From: Saprospiraceae bacterium | GTDB taxonomy: Bacteria > Bacteroidota > Bacteroidia > Chitinophagales > Saprospiraceae | Direction of reading: 5' to 3' | Assembly (NCBI GenBank): GCA_016714445.1 | Contig: JADJNF010000009.1 | Coordinates: forward strand, 620,001 to 684,000 | DNA length: 64,000 bases | Shown here: positions 1 through 7,881 of the stretch, piece after piece | How positions within the stretch are numbered: position 1 is the first letter of the stretch | Layout: each line of letters starts with the position of its first letter | Position numbers and translations under genes: made by a program | The notes under the pieces: generated by a model | Database searches by the model: none | What the model was told of the DNA's origin: nothing | The model's input: the letters and a program-made list of their open reading frames with translations, nothing else

Positions 1-538
1 GCAATTCCTTTGGTGGTTCTACACCTGGTCCCATGGGCAAGCCGGTTTTTTTATAGCCACTCATGAGTATCACCATACTGATAGCCATAAGCACAAAACT
101 TATCCAGATGCTGTGGGTAGAGATCAGCAGGATGTCCTGGTGTGATTGCCACTGCTCAAACCCTATGAGATGATAACAGATGAGCAAGGCACCTATTGGC
201 AATGAAGGTATACCAAGCAAAAAAGCCAATCCATGGTGTTTGTGTTTTACATCAAACCATCCTCCCATCATCGCACCCACACCAGAAATCAAAACCAAAA
301 TCACACCGATCTGTGACCACAGGCTGCTTACTACATGCCACAGCAAAAAAGCCAGTAACATTGAAGCCAATCCCCAAAATATAAAAAATGCGGTGACCAA
401 CCATTTGTGATTACCCAAAGCGTATTCACTGATCATGCGCCAACTCATTTTAAACTCAGGACTTACGAAATGAAGGATGAGTAAACTGAGCAGTGACAGC
501 ACACTCAATACAATGACTAAAGCAGAAAGTGTTTCCAT
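1..538 (-). CDS. DUF998-like integral membrane protein, C-terminus cut by window edge
   Basis: Reading leftward from the ATG at 538 gives an open frame of 179 codons with no stop before the window edge. The product is strongly hydrophobic, with about six membrane segments separated by short polar loops; a loop with the residues WFDVKHKHHG lies near the middle. The pattern fits the DUF998 family of small membrane proteins, whose biochemical role is not known. It starts 7 bases after the stop of the SRPBCC-VOC gene, so it is probably the last known member of the ArsR-led operon. The family assignment is from overall character and is fairly confident; the function is open. Confidence 0.7.
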   Translation of the reverse strand, partial: METLSALVIVLSVLSLLSLLILHFVSPEFKMSWRMISEYALGNHKWLVTAFFIFWGLASMLLAFLLWHVVSSLWSQIGVILVLISGVGAMMGGWFDVKHKHHGLAFLLGIPSLPIGALLICYHLIGFEQWQSHQDILLISTHSIWISFVLMAISMVILMSGYKKTGLPMGPGVEPPKEL

Positions 539-545
539 TTTTTGA

Positions 546-1508
546 CTATCTATTTTGATAATTTATCATCCAATTGATTCCATATTTATCTGAAAATTCG
601 CCAAAATACGCACCAAAAAACATGTCTGCCAATGGCATGGTAATATTTCCACCTTCTGAAAGTTCGTCAAAAAGGCGTTTGGCTTCTTCTCTTGTTTCAG
701 GCTCAATACAGATGTGCATATTATTTCCTTTCGCTAAAGTAAATCCCATTTCTTTGGGAGCATCTGTTCCCATCAAAATATGTCCGCCAAGTAATGGAAG
801 TTCTACGTGCAAAACCATATTTTTTATTGCTTCACCAATAGGTGGATGTCCTGCTTCAGCCGGTATTTCTCCAAATCGCTGAATACCATTTATAAATTCT
901 GTTCTGAATACCGATCTGTAAAAAAGAAATGCTTCTTCTGTATTGCCCGGAAAATTCACGTAGGTAGAAATTCTGGCTGTATTGTTTTGTTTGTTTTGTT
1001 TTCTCAGATTGAATTGTGCAGCAATATATTGGTCTAAATTTTCAAGTCCGGCTGTAAATCCTTCTTTGAAACCCATCTGTATGATTGTTTCCAGATCTTC
1101 GAGTGTGTCAAAGATGAGATCAATAGTGACAAGTGTGGTACTTTCATTTTCTTTAAAACTACTTGACCAGTTTACTCTGGGTTTTATATTACTTATCACT
1201 GCATTTTCGTCACAAAAAGCGTCGATGCCTGAAAAATACTCTTTCTGCCTGATCACTGCATAATCAAACAGGCAATAATGTTTTTCTCCCTGCGGACTAA
1301 GCATGTAATAATGCCAACGTCCACCTTCTCTGAAGTCCAGCGATTTGGTAATGGTCATGTATGGTTTAGGGGCCCACCATTGGTCGAGTATGTCTGATTC
1401 AGTCCATGCTGACCATACGAGTTCAAGATCCGCTGCAAATTCTCTCTGTACTTGTATGGTATTATTGGCCTTGTTGACTATGAAGTCAAATAGGAGGATT
1501 GGGTTCAT
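546..1508 (-). CDS. SRPBCC (AHSA1-type) and VOC/PhnB-like fusion protein
   Basis: A 320-residue protein of two domains. Residues about 10-165 form an AHSA1/SRPBCC lipid- or ligand-binding fold (REFAADLELVWSAWTESD, then WWAPKP, and the C-terminal helix with GFKEGFTAGLENLDQYI). Residues about 178-318 form a vicinal-oxygen-chelate domain of the PhnB type (ARISTYVNFPGNTEEAFLFY, then HVELPLLGGHILMGTDAP, ending in FGINW-like FSDKYGINWMINY). Both domain families occur as separate genes elsewhere; here they are fused. Substrates are unknown. It is the third SRPBCC-containing gene in this ArsR operon and starts 12 bases after the preceding stop, so it is probably repressed by the ArsR protein. Cytoplasmic, no signal peptide. 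Confidence 0.85.
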   Translation of the reverse strand: MNPILLFDFIVNKANNTIQVQREFAADLELVWSAWTESDILDQWWAPKPYMTITKSLDFREGGRWHYYMLSPQGEKHYCLFDYAVIRQKEYFSGIDAFCDENAVISNIKPRVNWSSSFKENESTTLVTIDLIFDTLEDLETIIQMGFKEGFTAGLENLDQYIAAQFNLRKQNKQNNTARISTYVNFPGNTEEAFLFYRSVFRTEFINGIQRFGEIPAEAGHPPIGEAIKNMVLHVELPLLGGHILMGTDAPKEMGFTLAKGNNMHICIEPETREEAKRLFDELSEGGNITMPLADMFFGAYFGEFSDKYGINWMINYQNR

Positions 1509-1520
1509 TGTTGATTAATA

Positions 1521-1931
1521 TTAAAGTGATTCGGTATAGGATTTGAAATTATTCAGAATCGCTTGCCAACCCTGCTGTTGCATTTCTACTGGATGTTCTG
1601 TTTCAGGGTCGAAGGAAACCGTGATTTCAGTAGCTCCGTCATTTTCAATGAAGGACACATCACAAAAACGATCACCAAAACCATAAGAATAAGAATGGCC
1701 CATATCAATTTTGGTGTAATTTGCCTCAAAGTCAAATCCAAAACTTCCGTCTCTTGCTTCCATTTTGGCCACATATTTCCCCCCTATCCTCATATCATTT
1801 TCAGCATGTGGACAGTGCCAGGATGGATCAGCAAAATTCCAATGGACAATATGTTTCGGATTTGTATAACAATCCCATACGATACTTTTTTCCGCATTTA
1901 CCATCGCGGATACGGTGATTTTGTTGCTCAT
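1521..1931 (-). CDS. SRPBCC family protein (polyketide cyclase/AHSA1-like)
   Basis: A 136-residue single-domain SRPBCC protein. The start is taken at the ATG at 1931 (MSNKITVSAMVNA) because an upstream in-frame Met would overlap the preceding gene by 73 bases and would add a non-conserved, basic-hydrophobic leader. Visible features are the first strand KITVSAMVNAEKSIVWDCYTN, the tryptophan-rich helix region HIVHWNFADPSWHCPHAE, and the long C-terminal helix GWQAILNNFKSYTESL that closes the ligand cavity in this fold. It lies 5 bases after the previous SRPBCC gene. Ligand and function are not known. Confidence 0.85.
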   Translation of the reverse strand: MSNKITVSAMVNAEKSIVWDCYTNPKHIVHWNFADPSWHCPHAENDMRIGGKYVAKMEARDGSFGFDFEANYTKIDMGHSYSYGFGDRFCDVSFIENDGATEITVSFDPETEHPVEMQQQGWQAILNNFKSYTESL

Positions 1932-1936
1932 AATAA

Positions 1937-2386
1937 TTATTTTGATTTGTTTGATTTTAATAATTCTGATAAAAATTCGGGTAAAGCATGTTGTATAAAA
2001 TGATCCCAACCTGCTTCAAAATTGTGTAACGCAAAATCAGGATTTGTAATAGGAAAAGTAGATATTCCACTATGTGAAAAGTCGAGTCTTGTCTTTCCGT
2101 CTACATCTGATAGCAGGAATGTCACATAAGATATACCTTCATACCCGGCATATTTCCAACTGTACGCCAGCTTTTTTTCAAATATAACCTCAGTCACTAC
2201 ACATATGTGGTGATATTGAATACCATCTTCAGGGCCACCTACAAATTCAAAAGTAAAACCCACTTCCGGTTTAAATTCTTGAAGGTCAAAGTACCATTGT
2301 TTCATCCAGGTTTTGTCCGTGATGGCTGTCCAGACGTCGCTGATATGAGCATCCAAAAATCTGCATATTTCAACTTCCGGTTTCAT
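1937..2386 (-). CDS. SRPBCC (AHSA1-type) protein, first after the ArsR gene
   Basis: A 149-residue SRPBCC protein. The N-terminal strand VEICRFLDAHISDVWTAITD, the motif MKQWYFDL and the closing helix HNFEAGWDHFIQHALPEFL are typical for the AHSA1-like group. Its ATG overlaps the stop codon of the ArsR gene by four bases (ATGA-type overlap), which implies translational coupling. ArsR-SRPBCC pairs are a common arrangement in bacteria and the SRPBCC partner is generally thought to bind or act on a small hydrophobic compound, but the compound is unknown. Cytoplasmic. Confidence 0.85.
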   Translation of the reverse strand: MKPEVEICRFLDAHISDVWTAITDKTWMKQWYFDLQEFKPEVGFTFEFVGGPEDGIQYHHICVVTEVIFEKKLAYSWKYAGYEGISYVTFLLSDVDGKTRLDFSHSGISTFPITNPDFALHNFEAGWDHFIQHALPEFLSELLKSNKSK

Positions 2387-2709
2387 TTTTTTTTAGATTT
2401 TAACTTGGTTAATACCTGATCTAACTGATCGAATCTGGACTCCCAGATCTTTCTGAATTGGCTGATCCATTGATCTATCTCTTTCATTTTGTTTATATCA
2501 AGATGGTAAAATATTTCTCTGCCTTGTTGCTCTTGTTTTAAAATCCGGCATTCTGTCAGTATTTGAAGGTGCTTAGATACGGCTTGTCTGCTGGAGTTAA
2601 AATGTTCTGCAATGCCATTTGGTGTCATAGAGCCTACTGCAAGCAGCATGATGATGGCCCGTCTGGTAGGGTCAGCAATGGCTTGAAAAATATCTCTTCT
2701 TGCTTCCAT
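2383..2709 (-). CDS. ArsR family winged-helix transcriptional repressor
   Basis: A 108-residue regulator that begins MEARRDIFQAIADPTRRAII, the usual ArsR start with the ADPTRR motif. The recognition helix is in IAEHFNSSRQAVSKHLQIL (residues about 34-53) and the wing includes QQGREIFYHLD. The start at 2709 is chosen over an in-frame Met at 2751 because the latter precedes the -7 promoter box and adds residues not seen in the family. There is no CxC metal-binding motif, so this is probably a repressor of the SRPBCC-associated subclass and not an arsenic sensor. It heads the operon that runs down to the window edge and very probably autoregulates through the palindrome at 2748-2763. Confidence 0.92.
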   Translation of the reverse strand: MEARRDIFQAIADPTRRAIIMLLAVGSMTPNGIAEHFNSSRQAVSKHLQILTECRILKQEQQGREIFYHLDINKMKEIDQWISQFRKIWESRFDQLDQVLTKLKSKKK

Positions 2710-2736
2710 ATATTTATATCTGCAACTAATTGACTG

Positions 2737-2767
2737 CAAATATAAATGCAATTATTTAATTGCGCAA
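2737..2767 (-). promoter_or_regulatory. Bacteroidota promoter with ArsR operator
   Basis: On the minus strand a TTG (2767-2765) is followed after 20 bases by TATATTTG (2744-2737), matching the Bacteroidota form TTG-N19/20-TAnnTTTG. Exactly between the two boxes lies the perfect inverted repeat GCAATTATTTAATTGC (2748-2763, 7-base arms, 2-base centre). A repressor bound there would cover the core promoter. The position just upstream of the ArsR gene makes autoregulation of the whole operon the simplest reading. Confidence 0.7.
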
Positions 2768-2919
2768 TGTTTTATGTACTTTTTTTCTAATGAATAAGAA
2801 ATTTGTAAAAAATTAGTTTTCTAACTGCCATTCAACATTTATTTTCTGTATATTTGTATGATAGTTATTTTATGCCAGAATCATGAAATGAAGAAGATTT
2901 CTATTCCAACGTACCATCT

Positions 2920-3195
2920 ATGTATCTGAATGTGATAAAATTCATCCATTTTGGTTACTTATATTTAGTTGATGCAATTTTTGTTAAATTGAATGACGAT
3001 GACCAATTTAATCCTGATTGGGAAGGGACTTCTACAAAAGAGTATGAAAATATTGACTGTACTAAAGGTGGGATAATTCCCACAATGGGTTTAGTTTTTA
3101 GCAATTCAAATTACAGGTTTGTTGCCATTCATGGTTTGGAAGTGTTTGAGCGTCCAATGCATCAGGTTAATTTTAATAGTATATATTCAGAATGA
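2920..3195 (+). CDS. Small hypothetical protein, possibly a gene remnant
   Basis: A 91-residue open frame with plausible protein-like composition (DDDQFNPDWEGTSTKEYENI, GLEVFERP) but no family recognised. Its stop overlaps the start of the next gene by four bases. The reading frame before its Met is closed, and a nearby ATG (2888) with a good start context runs only 13 codons before a stop, so this may be the 3' part of an older gene that has lost its beginning. A -7-like box TATATTTG lies at 2849-2856. Reality as an expressed gene is uncertain. Confidence 0.35.
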   Translation: MYLNVIKFIHFGYLYLVDAIFVKLNDDDQFNPDWEGTSTKEYENIDCTKGGIIPTMGLVFSNSNYRFVAIHGLEVFERPMHQVNFNSIYSE

Positions 3196-4310
3196 TGATT
3201 AAATTTTGCTTAAAAACACTACTGATTATTCTTATTTCGACTTTATCTATCGCTCAAGTTTTTGCTAAAAAATGTGAATTTACTATTATTAATATTGCTA
3301 CAATTAATGATTTAACTTCTTTTGTGAATCAATATAATCTCTGTGACACAATTGTTTGCACAAAGTTATCATTTAATCTGTCAGACTCAATATTACTACC
3401 TCCTATGCCAAATTTAAAGGTTTTGATCGGCAACTTTGGTTTCAGTCATAAGGATATAGAAACTATCGATGGATTTTCTTCTCTTGAAAAAGTGACGGGT
3501 GAAATAAATGTTGGAAACAGCACATTAAATAAAGATAAATTAGAACAGATTTTAGCTTTTAAGCGGGTCAAAAGCGTTAAAAGTTTATTTATCAACAGCG
3601 TGAATGTAATTTCAAATCCATTTTATTTAAAATCCTTAAAAGGGTTCGATAGTTTAGAAATCGTTGAAGATATACTTTCTATTCGCAGATTTGCAGGTGT
3701 AAGGCTCAATGGCTTTAAAGCTTTAAAAAAGATAGGCAAGGTGTTTTATTTGCAAGAATGTCCCAATCTTTTGACTCTCGAAGGCCTTGAAAATCTCAGA
3801 GAAATAGGGGCTCAATGGGAGACTTCTTTTCTAATTGCAGACAATAATTCTTTACATGACATTTCAGCCTTATCCGGAGCAAAGGTGAAAGCCAATGTTT
3901 ACGCACTATTTTGGATTCTCAGAAATCCTTCTCTTGAAATCTGCCATATTCCCATGGTATGTGATTTTATAGCCCAAAACAAATTTGAATCGTTTAATAT
4001 CCACACCAATGCGCCTGGGTGTCAGAGCAAAGATGAAGTCAAAACTGCCTGTCTTACCTCTTCTGATGACTCAGCTGATCTTCCAGCTATATCCATATTT
4101 CCAAATCCTGTGACAGATGTTGTACGGTTGGTCTCGTCTGCACCCTTACGATCGGTCACCCTATATGATATCTCCGGCAAAAAGATATATCATGATACCA
4201 CCGGATCTGCACAAATAGATATGTCGACATGGGATCGGGGATGGTATTTTATGGAGATACAACTGTCCGATGGCACCTTCCATAAACTAAAAGTGGTAAA
4301 ACTATTTTAA
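3192..4310 (+). CDS. T9SS type A sorted secreted protein with leucine-rich/receptor-L-like region
   Basis: A 372-residue secreted protein. Residues 1-25 are a signal peptide (MMIKFCLKTLLIILIS..., cleavage near VFA). Residues about 50-270 carry irregular leucine-rich segments such as LKGFDSLEIVEDILSIR and LLTLEGLENLREIG, similar to receptor L-domain folds found in Bacteroidota surface proteins. Residues about 298-372 are a T9SS type A sorting domain: IFPNPVTDVVRL, VTLYDISGKKIY, GWYFMEIQLSDGTFHKLKVVKLF. This tail directs export across the outer membrane by the Por system and attachment to the surface. The ligand of the leucine-rich part is unknown. Confidence 0.8.
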   Translation: MMIKFCLKTLLIILISTLSIAQVFAKKCEFTIINIATINDLTSFVNQYNLCDTIVCTKLSFNLSDSILLPPMPNLKVLIGNFGFSHKDIETIDGFSSLEKVTGEINVGNSTLNKDKLEQILAFKRVKSVKSLFINSVNVISNPFYLKSLKGFDSLEIVEDILSIRRFAGVRLNGFKALKKIGKVFYLQECPNLLTLEGLENLREIGAQWETSFLIADNNSLHDISALSGAKVKANVYALFWILRNPSLEICHIPMVCDFIAQNKFESFNIHTNAPGCQSKDEVKTACLTSSDDSADLPAISIFPNPVTDVVRLVSSAPLRSVTLYDISGKKIYHDTTGSAQIDMSTWDRGWYFMEIQLSDGTFHKLKVVKLF

Positions 4311-4642
4311 CATTGATTCATCTCCGAAAAGTATAATTTAGCCACAAAGGCACAAAAACACAAAAAATCACTAATTTCAAACTGTTGATAATCATAACTT
4401 TGTGAACCCTAGAAACTTCGAGACTTTGTGGCATTTCTTTATTTTTGACTTTTCAGAATTGACTCAACATTTTATACCGTCTAATTTACCGTACCTCCTT
4501 AACCACATTTTAACCATTTCCTATTATTCTTTACTATTTTATTAACTAAGTGCGATAACCATGTTTCGTCTTGATGGTGTATTTGATCAATAAAAAAGGA
4601 CATCAAAACAAGTATTACATCACAACGTAAAAACATTAAATC
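4311..4642 (+). other. Intergenic stretch with a short inverted-repeat element
   Basis: No gene is supported here. The stretch holds the inverted repeat listed separately (4341-4432) and a very AT-rich part before the outer-membrane barrel gene. An opposite-strand open frame that runs into the barrel gene has no coding features and was left out. Confidence 0.5.
4341..4432. repeat. Short element with 9-base inverted ends (GCCACAAAG)
   Basis: GCCACAAAG at 4341-4349 and its exact complement CTTTGTGGC at 4424-4432 bound a 92-base segment. The left end continues with CACAAA-type triplets (cacaaaaacacaaaa) and the right end with tttgtgaaccctagaaactt. Short CACAAAG-rich inverted elements between genes are, from memory, common in Bacteroidota genomes. 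It could act as a hairpin after the T9SS gene or be a MITE-like repeat; with a single copy in view this cannot be decided. Confidence 0.4.
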
Positions 4643-5329
4643 ATGAGAAGTTTTAGAAAAATCACATTGGGAATAGCAGCATGGATAATGATGCTGAATG
4701 TACAAGCTCAAATCTCCGTTGGAGCCAAGATAGGAGCCAATTTTGCAGACACCCGGGTGGATGGATTATTGGGAAATCTGGCCCCGGAACAAACTACTTT
4801 TACTGGTTTTACAGCCGGTGTGATGGCAGAAATTCCCATGATACATGCGCTCTCATTCAGACCGGAACTTAACTATATCCAGAAAGGATTTACCGTAAGT
4901 CAGTCTTTTGATGTGGATCTGATCGGAATAGATATGGAAGTGGGTGCTAAAGCCAGAACCAGGATCAACTACGTCGAACTGCCATTATTGCTGAAATACA
5001 GCATTGGGACTGATGCGGCCAAGGTGTATGCCATCGCCGGTCCCTCCATCGCTTATGCAGCCAATGCTGAACTGAATCCTGTGGCTACTTTTATCGTTGA
5101 CTTCAATTTGCCTTCCATTCCGATCAATCTGGACAACAACATCTATAACAGGTGGGAAATATCAGGCGTACTGGGTGCAGGTGGAGAAGTAAAAGCCGGA
5201 AACGGTAAAGTATTTGCGGATGCCCGATACAACCTAGGTTTTACAAATATGCTCAATAATCCCATCGTAGACCTGCGGATCAAAAATCAGGGATTTAATG
5301 TATCTGCCGGTTACGCGTATAGTTTTTAA
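4643..5329 (+). CDS. Outer-membrane beta-barrel protein (PorT/OMP_b-brl_2-like)
   Basis: A 228-residue protein with a signal peptide (MRSFRKITLGIAAWIMMLNVQAQ) followed directly by ISVGAKIGANFAD, the typical first strand of small Bacteroidota barrels. Alternating strand patterns follow (LSFRPELNYIQKGF, INYVELPLLLKY, VYAIAGPSIAYAA, KVFADARYNLGF) and it ends GFNVSAGYAYSF with a C-terminal Phe, as expected for barrels inserted by the Bam complex. Probably an eight-stranded porin-like or structural protein of the outer membrane; specific function unknown. A tandem hexamer begins immediately after its stop codon. Confidence 0.85.
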   Translation: MRSFRKITLGIAAWIMMLNVQAQISVGAKIGANFADTRVDGLLGNLAPEQTTFTGFTAGVMAEIPMIHALSFRPELNYIQKGFTVSQSFDVDLIGIDMEVGAKARTRINYVELPLLLKYSIGTDAAKVYAIAGPSIAYAANAELNPVATFIVDFNLPSIPINLDNNIYNRWEISGVLGAGGEVKAGNGKVFADARYNLGFTNMLNNPIVDLRIKNQGFNVSAGYAYSF

Positions 5330-5399
5330 GGATAAGGTTAAGGCTGAGATTAAGGTTAAGGTTAAGGTTAAGATTAAGGTTAAGATTGAGAATAAGGTT
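5330..5399. repeat. Tandem hexamer array (GGTTAA and variants)
   Basis: About eleven copies of a six-base unit (GGTTAA, GATTAA, GGCTGA, GATTGA, GAATAA) directly follow the stop codon of the barrel gene. In the frame of that gene every second codon is a stop: after TAA at 5327-5329 there are further stops at 5333, 5339, 5345, 5351, 5357, 5363, 5369, 5375, 5381, 5387 and 5393. In another frame the same DNA would read as alternating Lys-Val/Ile. The following 80 bases are also low-complexity, rich in CAAATC and CAACTC words. Confidence 0.8.
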
Positions 5400-5495
5400 T
5401 GAGCAACCAAAGCATTTGAGACAATTCAAACAACTCAAACAACTCCACAAATATGCAACTTAGCAAATCCACAAATCAAGCAAATCAACAATTAA

Positions 5496-6152
5496 TCAAT
5501 ACCTGCTGTAGATATAATTGACATATTCCAACGAGATGGTATCGTAGGTGATGCCTGGATTGGAGGTGATAATATTTGAAATAATTGTATTTGGTAATGC
5601 ATCGGTGCACAGTGTCTTAAAATATTTTTTTTCACTCTCTCCCGGTGCTATTTTATAACTGCGTAAAGTAAATTCCTGACAAAAATTGAGCTCAAGAAAA
5701 GAATTGTTTATGTTGATATAATAATCAGGATATGCATCAAAAATAACCTGATTGCCCGATAAAAAATACTTTGTATTAACCGTCTTAGTTTCTATGATAT
5801 TATCTTTGATTCCTACCGTATCGAGCCTTCCAAACACCAGGCTAGCCTGATCAGATGTATTAAACGTAATACTTTTGAGCAGGCTAGTCAGGAATTCATG
5901 CTGAATGATTCTGTTAAAACTATCTGCGATTTCATTATTTGCTCTATTGAAGCTTCCCAAGGTATCGGTTACTTTTCTAAAGGACTTTGAAATCGTGTCT
6001 ATTACGTATATGTGTTTGGAATCCAGATTCGGACTGTTAAATCTATAGGTACTCGGAACTATAAATGTGGGTGATTGCTCTTTGGCACATGATAAAAGTA
6101 CTGACATCAAAATTCCGTAAAGCGCCAGTGTTAATACTTTATTTACAAACAT
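5496..6152 (-). CDS. Hypothetical lipoprotein
   Basis: A 218-residue protein with a lipoprotein signal: MFVNKVLTLALYGILMSVLLSC places the lipid-bearing cysteine at residue 22, followed by AKEQSPTF. The mature part is polar with a beta-rich pattern and the segment PTFIVPSTYRFNSPNLDSKHIYVIDT, similar in style to small hypothetical lipoproteins of Bacteroidota, but no family is recognised. It is likely anchored to the inner face of the outer membrane. A -7-like box (TAGTTTTG on the minus strand, 6181-6174) lies 22 bases before the start. Confidence 0.65.
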   Translation of the reverse strand: MFVNKVLTLALYGILMSVLLSCAKEQSPTFIVPSTYRFNSPNLDSKHIYVIDTISKSFRKVTDTLGSFNRANNEIADSFNRIIQHEFLTSLLKSITFNTSDQASLVFGRLDTVGIKDNIIETKTVNTKYFLSGNQVIFDAYPDYYININNSFLELNFCQEFTLRSYKIAPGESEKKYFKTLCTDALPNTIISNIITSNPGITYDTISLEYVNYIYSRY

Positions 6153-6331
6153 TCAGTTTAATTTTTAAAGTTGCAAAACTACATGTAATTTATGAAAAGT
6201 AGGTATTCGATTCTTTTTTGTTGATTCTCATCTTTAAAAACGAAATATTAAGTAAAAATATTATGGCTTCATAAATTCTTACTATTCAAATCATGTACTT
6301 TATGATTATCTTTGTTTTTAATCAACTGATC

Positions 6332-7858
6332 ATGGTCAAAAAAGAAATTTTGTATATCTGTGTTTTCCTGACATGTATGGGTTGCAAAAAAGCAAACCAA
6401 CCTTCACCGTCTGATTTCTGTGCATCCATCCATCACACAGATCATTCTACTATAAACAGCCATTTGTCTGTTTTGGATACCATGATGGGTAAGTCATCCG
6501 CTGCATATGTGCTGGAGGATGGGGATGGCTCCATGATCGCCAGGGCCTGGTTGACGGAACATGCTGAAAAAACCATTGATATACAGTATTTTATATTTTC
6601 AGTTGACAATGTAGGATTGATTGCCTGCGATTATATAGTCAGGGCAGCTGACCGGGGAGTGAAGGTACGGATACTGGTGGATGACATCATGGTAGAAGCT
6701 GAAGCAGATGATATCATGGTGATGGATGCTCACCCCAATATTGACATAAAAATCTATAATCCCGGTACCAATATCGGTAAAAACATCCTTCAGAAAGTAT
6801 CAAAGATGGCTACGGATTTCAGGGGCATCAATCAGCGTATGCACAATAAAACTTTTATTGCGGACGGAACGACATTGATAACCGGTGGACGAAATATCGC
6901 GGATGAATATTTTGATTATGACCACGAATACAACTTCCGGGATCGGGATATCTTCCTGACAGGCAAGATAGTAGCTGATGCCCATATATCATTTAATGCT
7001 TTTTGGAATCATGAACTGAGTGTACCAGTCAAAGTATTGATACCTGAAGAAAAACCGTTATACACTGATCCAAAAAGATATGACAAACTGCATCAGTATG
7101 CCTGTGATTCCATGAATTACTGGCCTCAGGTCAGAGCCCGGGTGGCAGGTATACCGACGGCATTTGAGGACATTGTCAAATCCAGAGATCTTATCATCAC
7201 AGACAGTATATATTTTATCTACGATGATCCGGGCAAAAATAAAACCACTGAAGGATTGGGCGGAAGCGGAAAAACCACTGAAGCCCTGATCAGCCTGATA
7301 AATGGTGCAAAATTCAGTTTAGACATCCAGACGCCTTACCTGGTCACCACCGAACTTAGCCGTTCCTTATTTAAAAAAGCTGTGGAGCGCGGAGTTAAAA
7401 TCAGAATTCTCACCAATAGTCTTGCATCTACAGATAATCTGGAGGCTTTCAGCGGATATCAAAGAGACAGGAAAGCCTTGCTGGAAACCGGTGTCCGTAT
7501 TTTTGAATTCAGACCCGATGCAGCCTGCAGATATCATGTGATGACCGGAGCTTTACAAAAAAAACTGGCATACACCCCGATATTTGGATTACACGCCAAA
7601 TCTCTGGTTGTTGATGAACAAATAACTGTTATCGGCACCTTTAATCTTGATCCAAGAAGTGCCCATCTGAATACTGAATGTATCACAGTTGTTCATGACA
7701 AAAAAATGTCCAATAAGGTATTGTCAGGGTTTGAGGAGGAATTCCGGCAGGAAAACGCCTGGGAAACCACCAAAAACTGGAATCCCGACCATAAGGTAAA
7801 TATCAAAAAAAGAGCAGGAACTTTTGTACGTAGGATCGTTCCAAAGTCAATTTTATAA
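6332..7858 (+). CDS. Phospholipase D family lipoprotein with two HKD motifs
   Basis: A 508-residue PLD-superfamily protein. The start at 6332 gives a clean lipoprotein signal (MVKKEILYICVFLTCMGC, lipid cysteine at residue 18); the in-frame Met at 6293 would add a hydrophobic stretch without function. Two HxK-x4-D motifs are present: HNKTFIADGT near residue 171 and HAKSLVVDEQ near residue 421, each followed by the usual G-rich segment (TGGRNIADEYFD; GTFNLDPRS). The two motifs form one active site that transfers phosphatidyl groups, as in cardiolipin synthases and phospholipases D. The lipoprotein signal puts it outside the cytoplasm. It could be a phospholipase or a cardiolipin synthase-like enzyme; the sequence does not decide. 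Confidence 0.9.
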   Translation: MVKKEILYICVFLTCMGCKKANQPSPSDFCASIHHTDHSTINSHLSVLDTMMGKSSAAYVLEDGDGSMIARAWLTEHAEKTIDIQYFIFSVDNVGLIACDYIVRAADRGVKVRILVDDIMVEAEADDIMVMDAHPNIDIKIYNPGTNIGKNILQKVSKMATDFRGINQRMHNKTFIADGTTLITGGRNIADEYFDYDHEYNFRDRDIFLTGKIVADAHISFNAFWNHELSVPVKVLIPEEKPLYTDPKRYDKLHQYACDSMNYWPQVRARVAGIPTAFEDIVKSRDLIITDSIYFIYDDPGKNKTTEGLGGSGKTTEALISLINGAKFSLDIQTPYLVTTELSRSLFKKAVERGVKIRILTNSLASTDNLEAFSGYQRDRKALLETGVRIFEFRPDAACRYHVMTGALQKKLAYTPIFGLHAKSLVVDEQITVIGTFNLDPRSAHLNTECITVVHDKKMSNKVLSGFEEEFRQENAWETTKNWNPDHKVNIKKRAGTFVRRIVPKSIL

Positions 7859-7881
7859 TAAGAAGTTACTAACCTTTAAAC

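Noticed and set aside
5330..5399. GGTTAA repeats as a telomere-like or replication-end sequence
   Set aside because: The array is short, degenerate and directly follows a gene in a normal chromosomal context.
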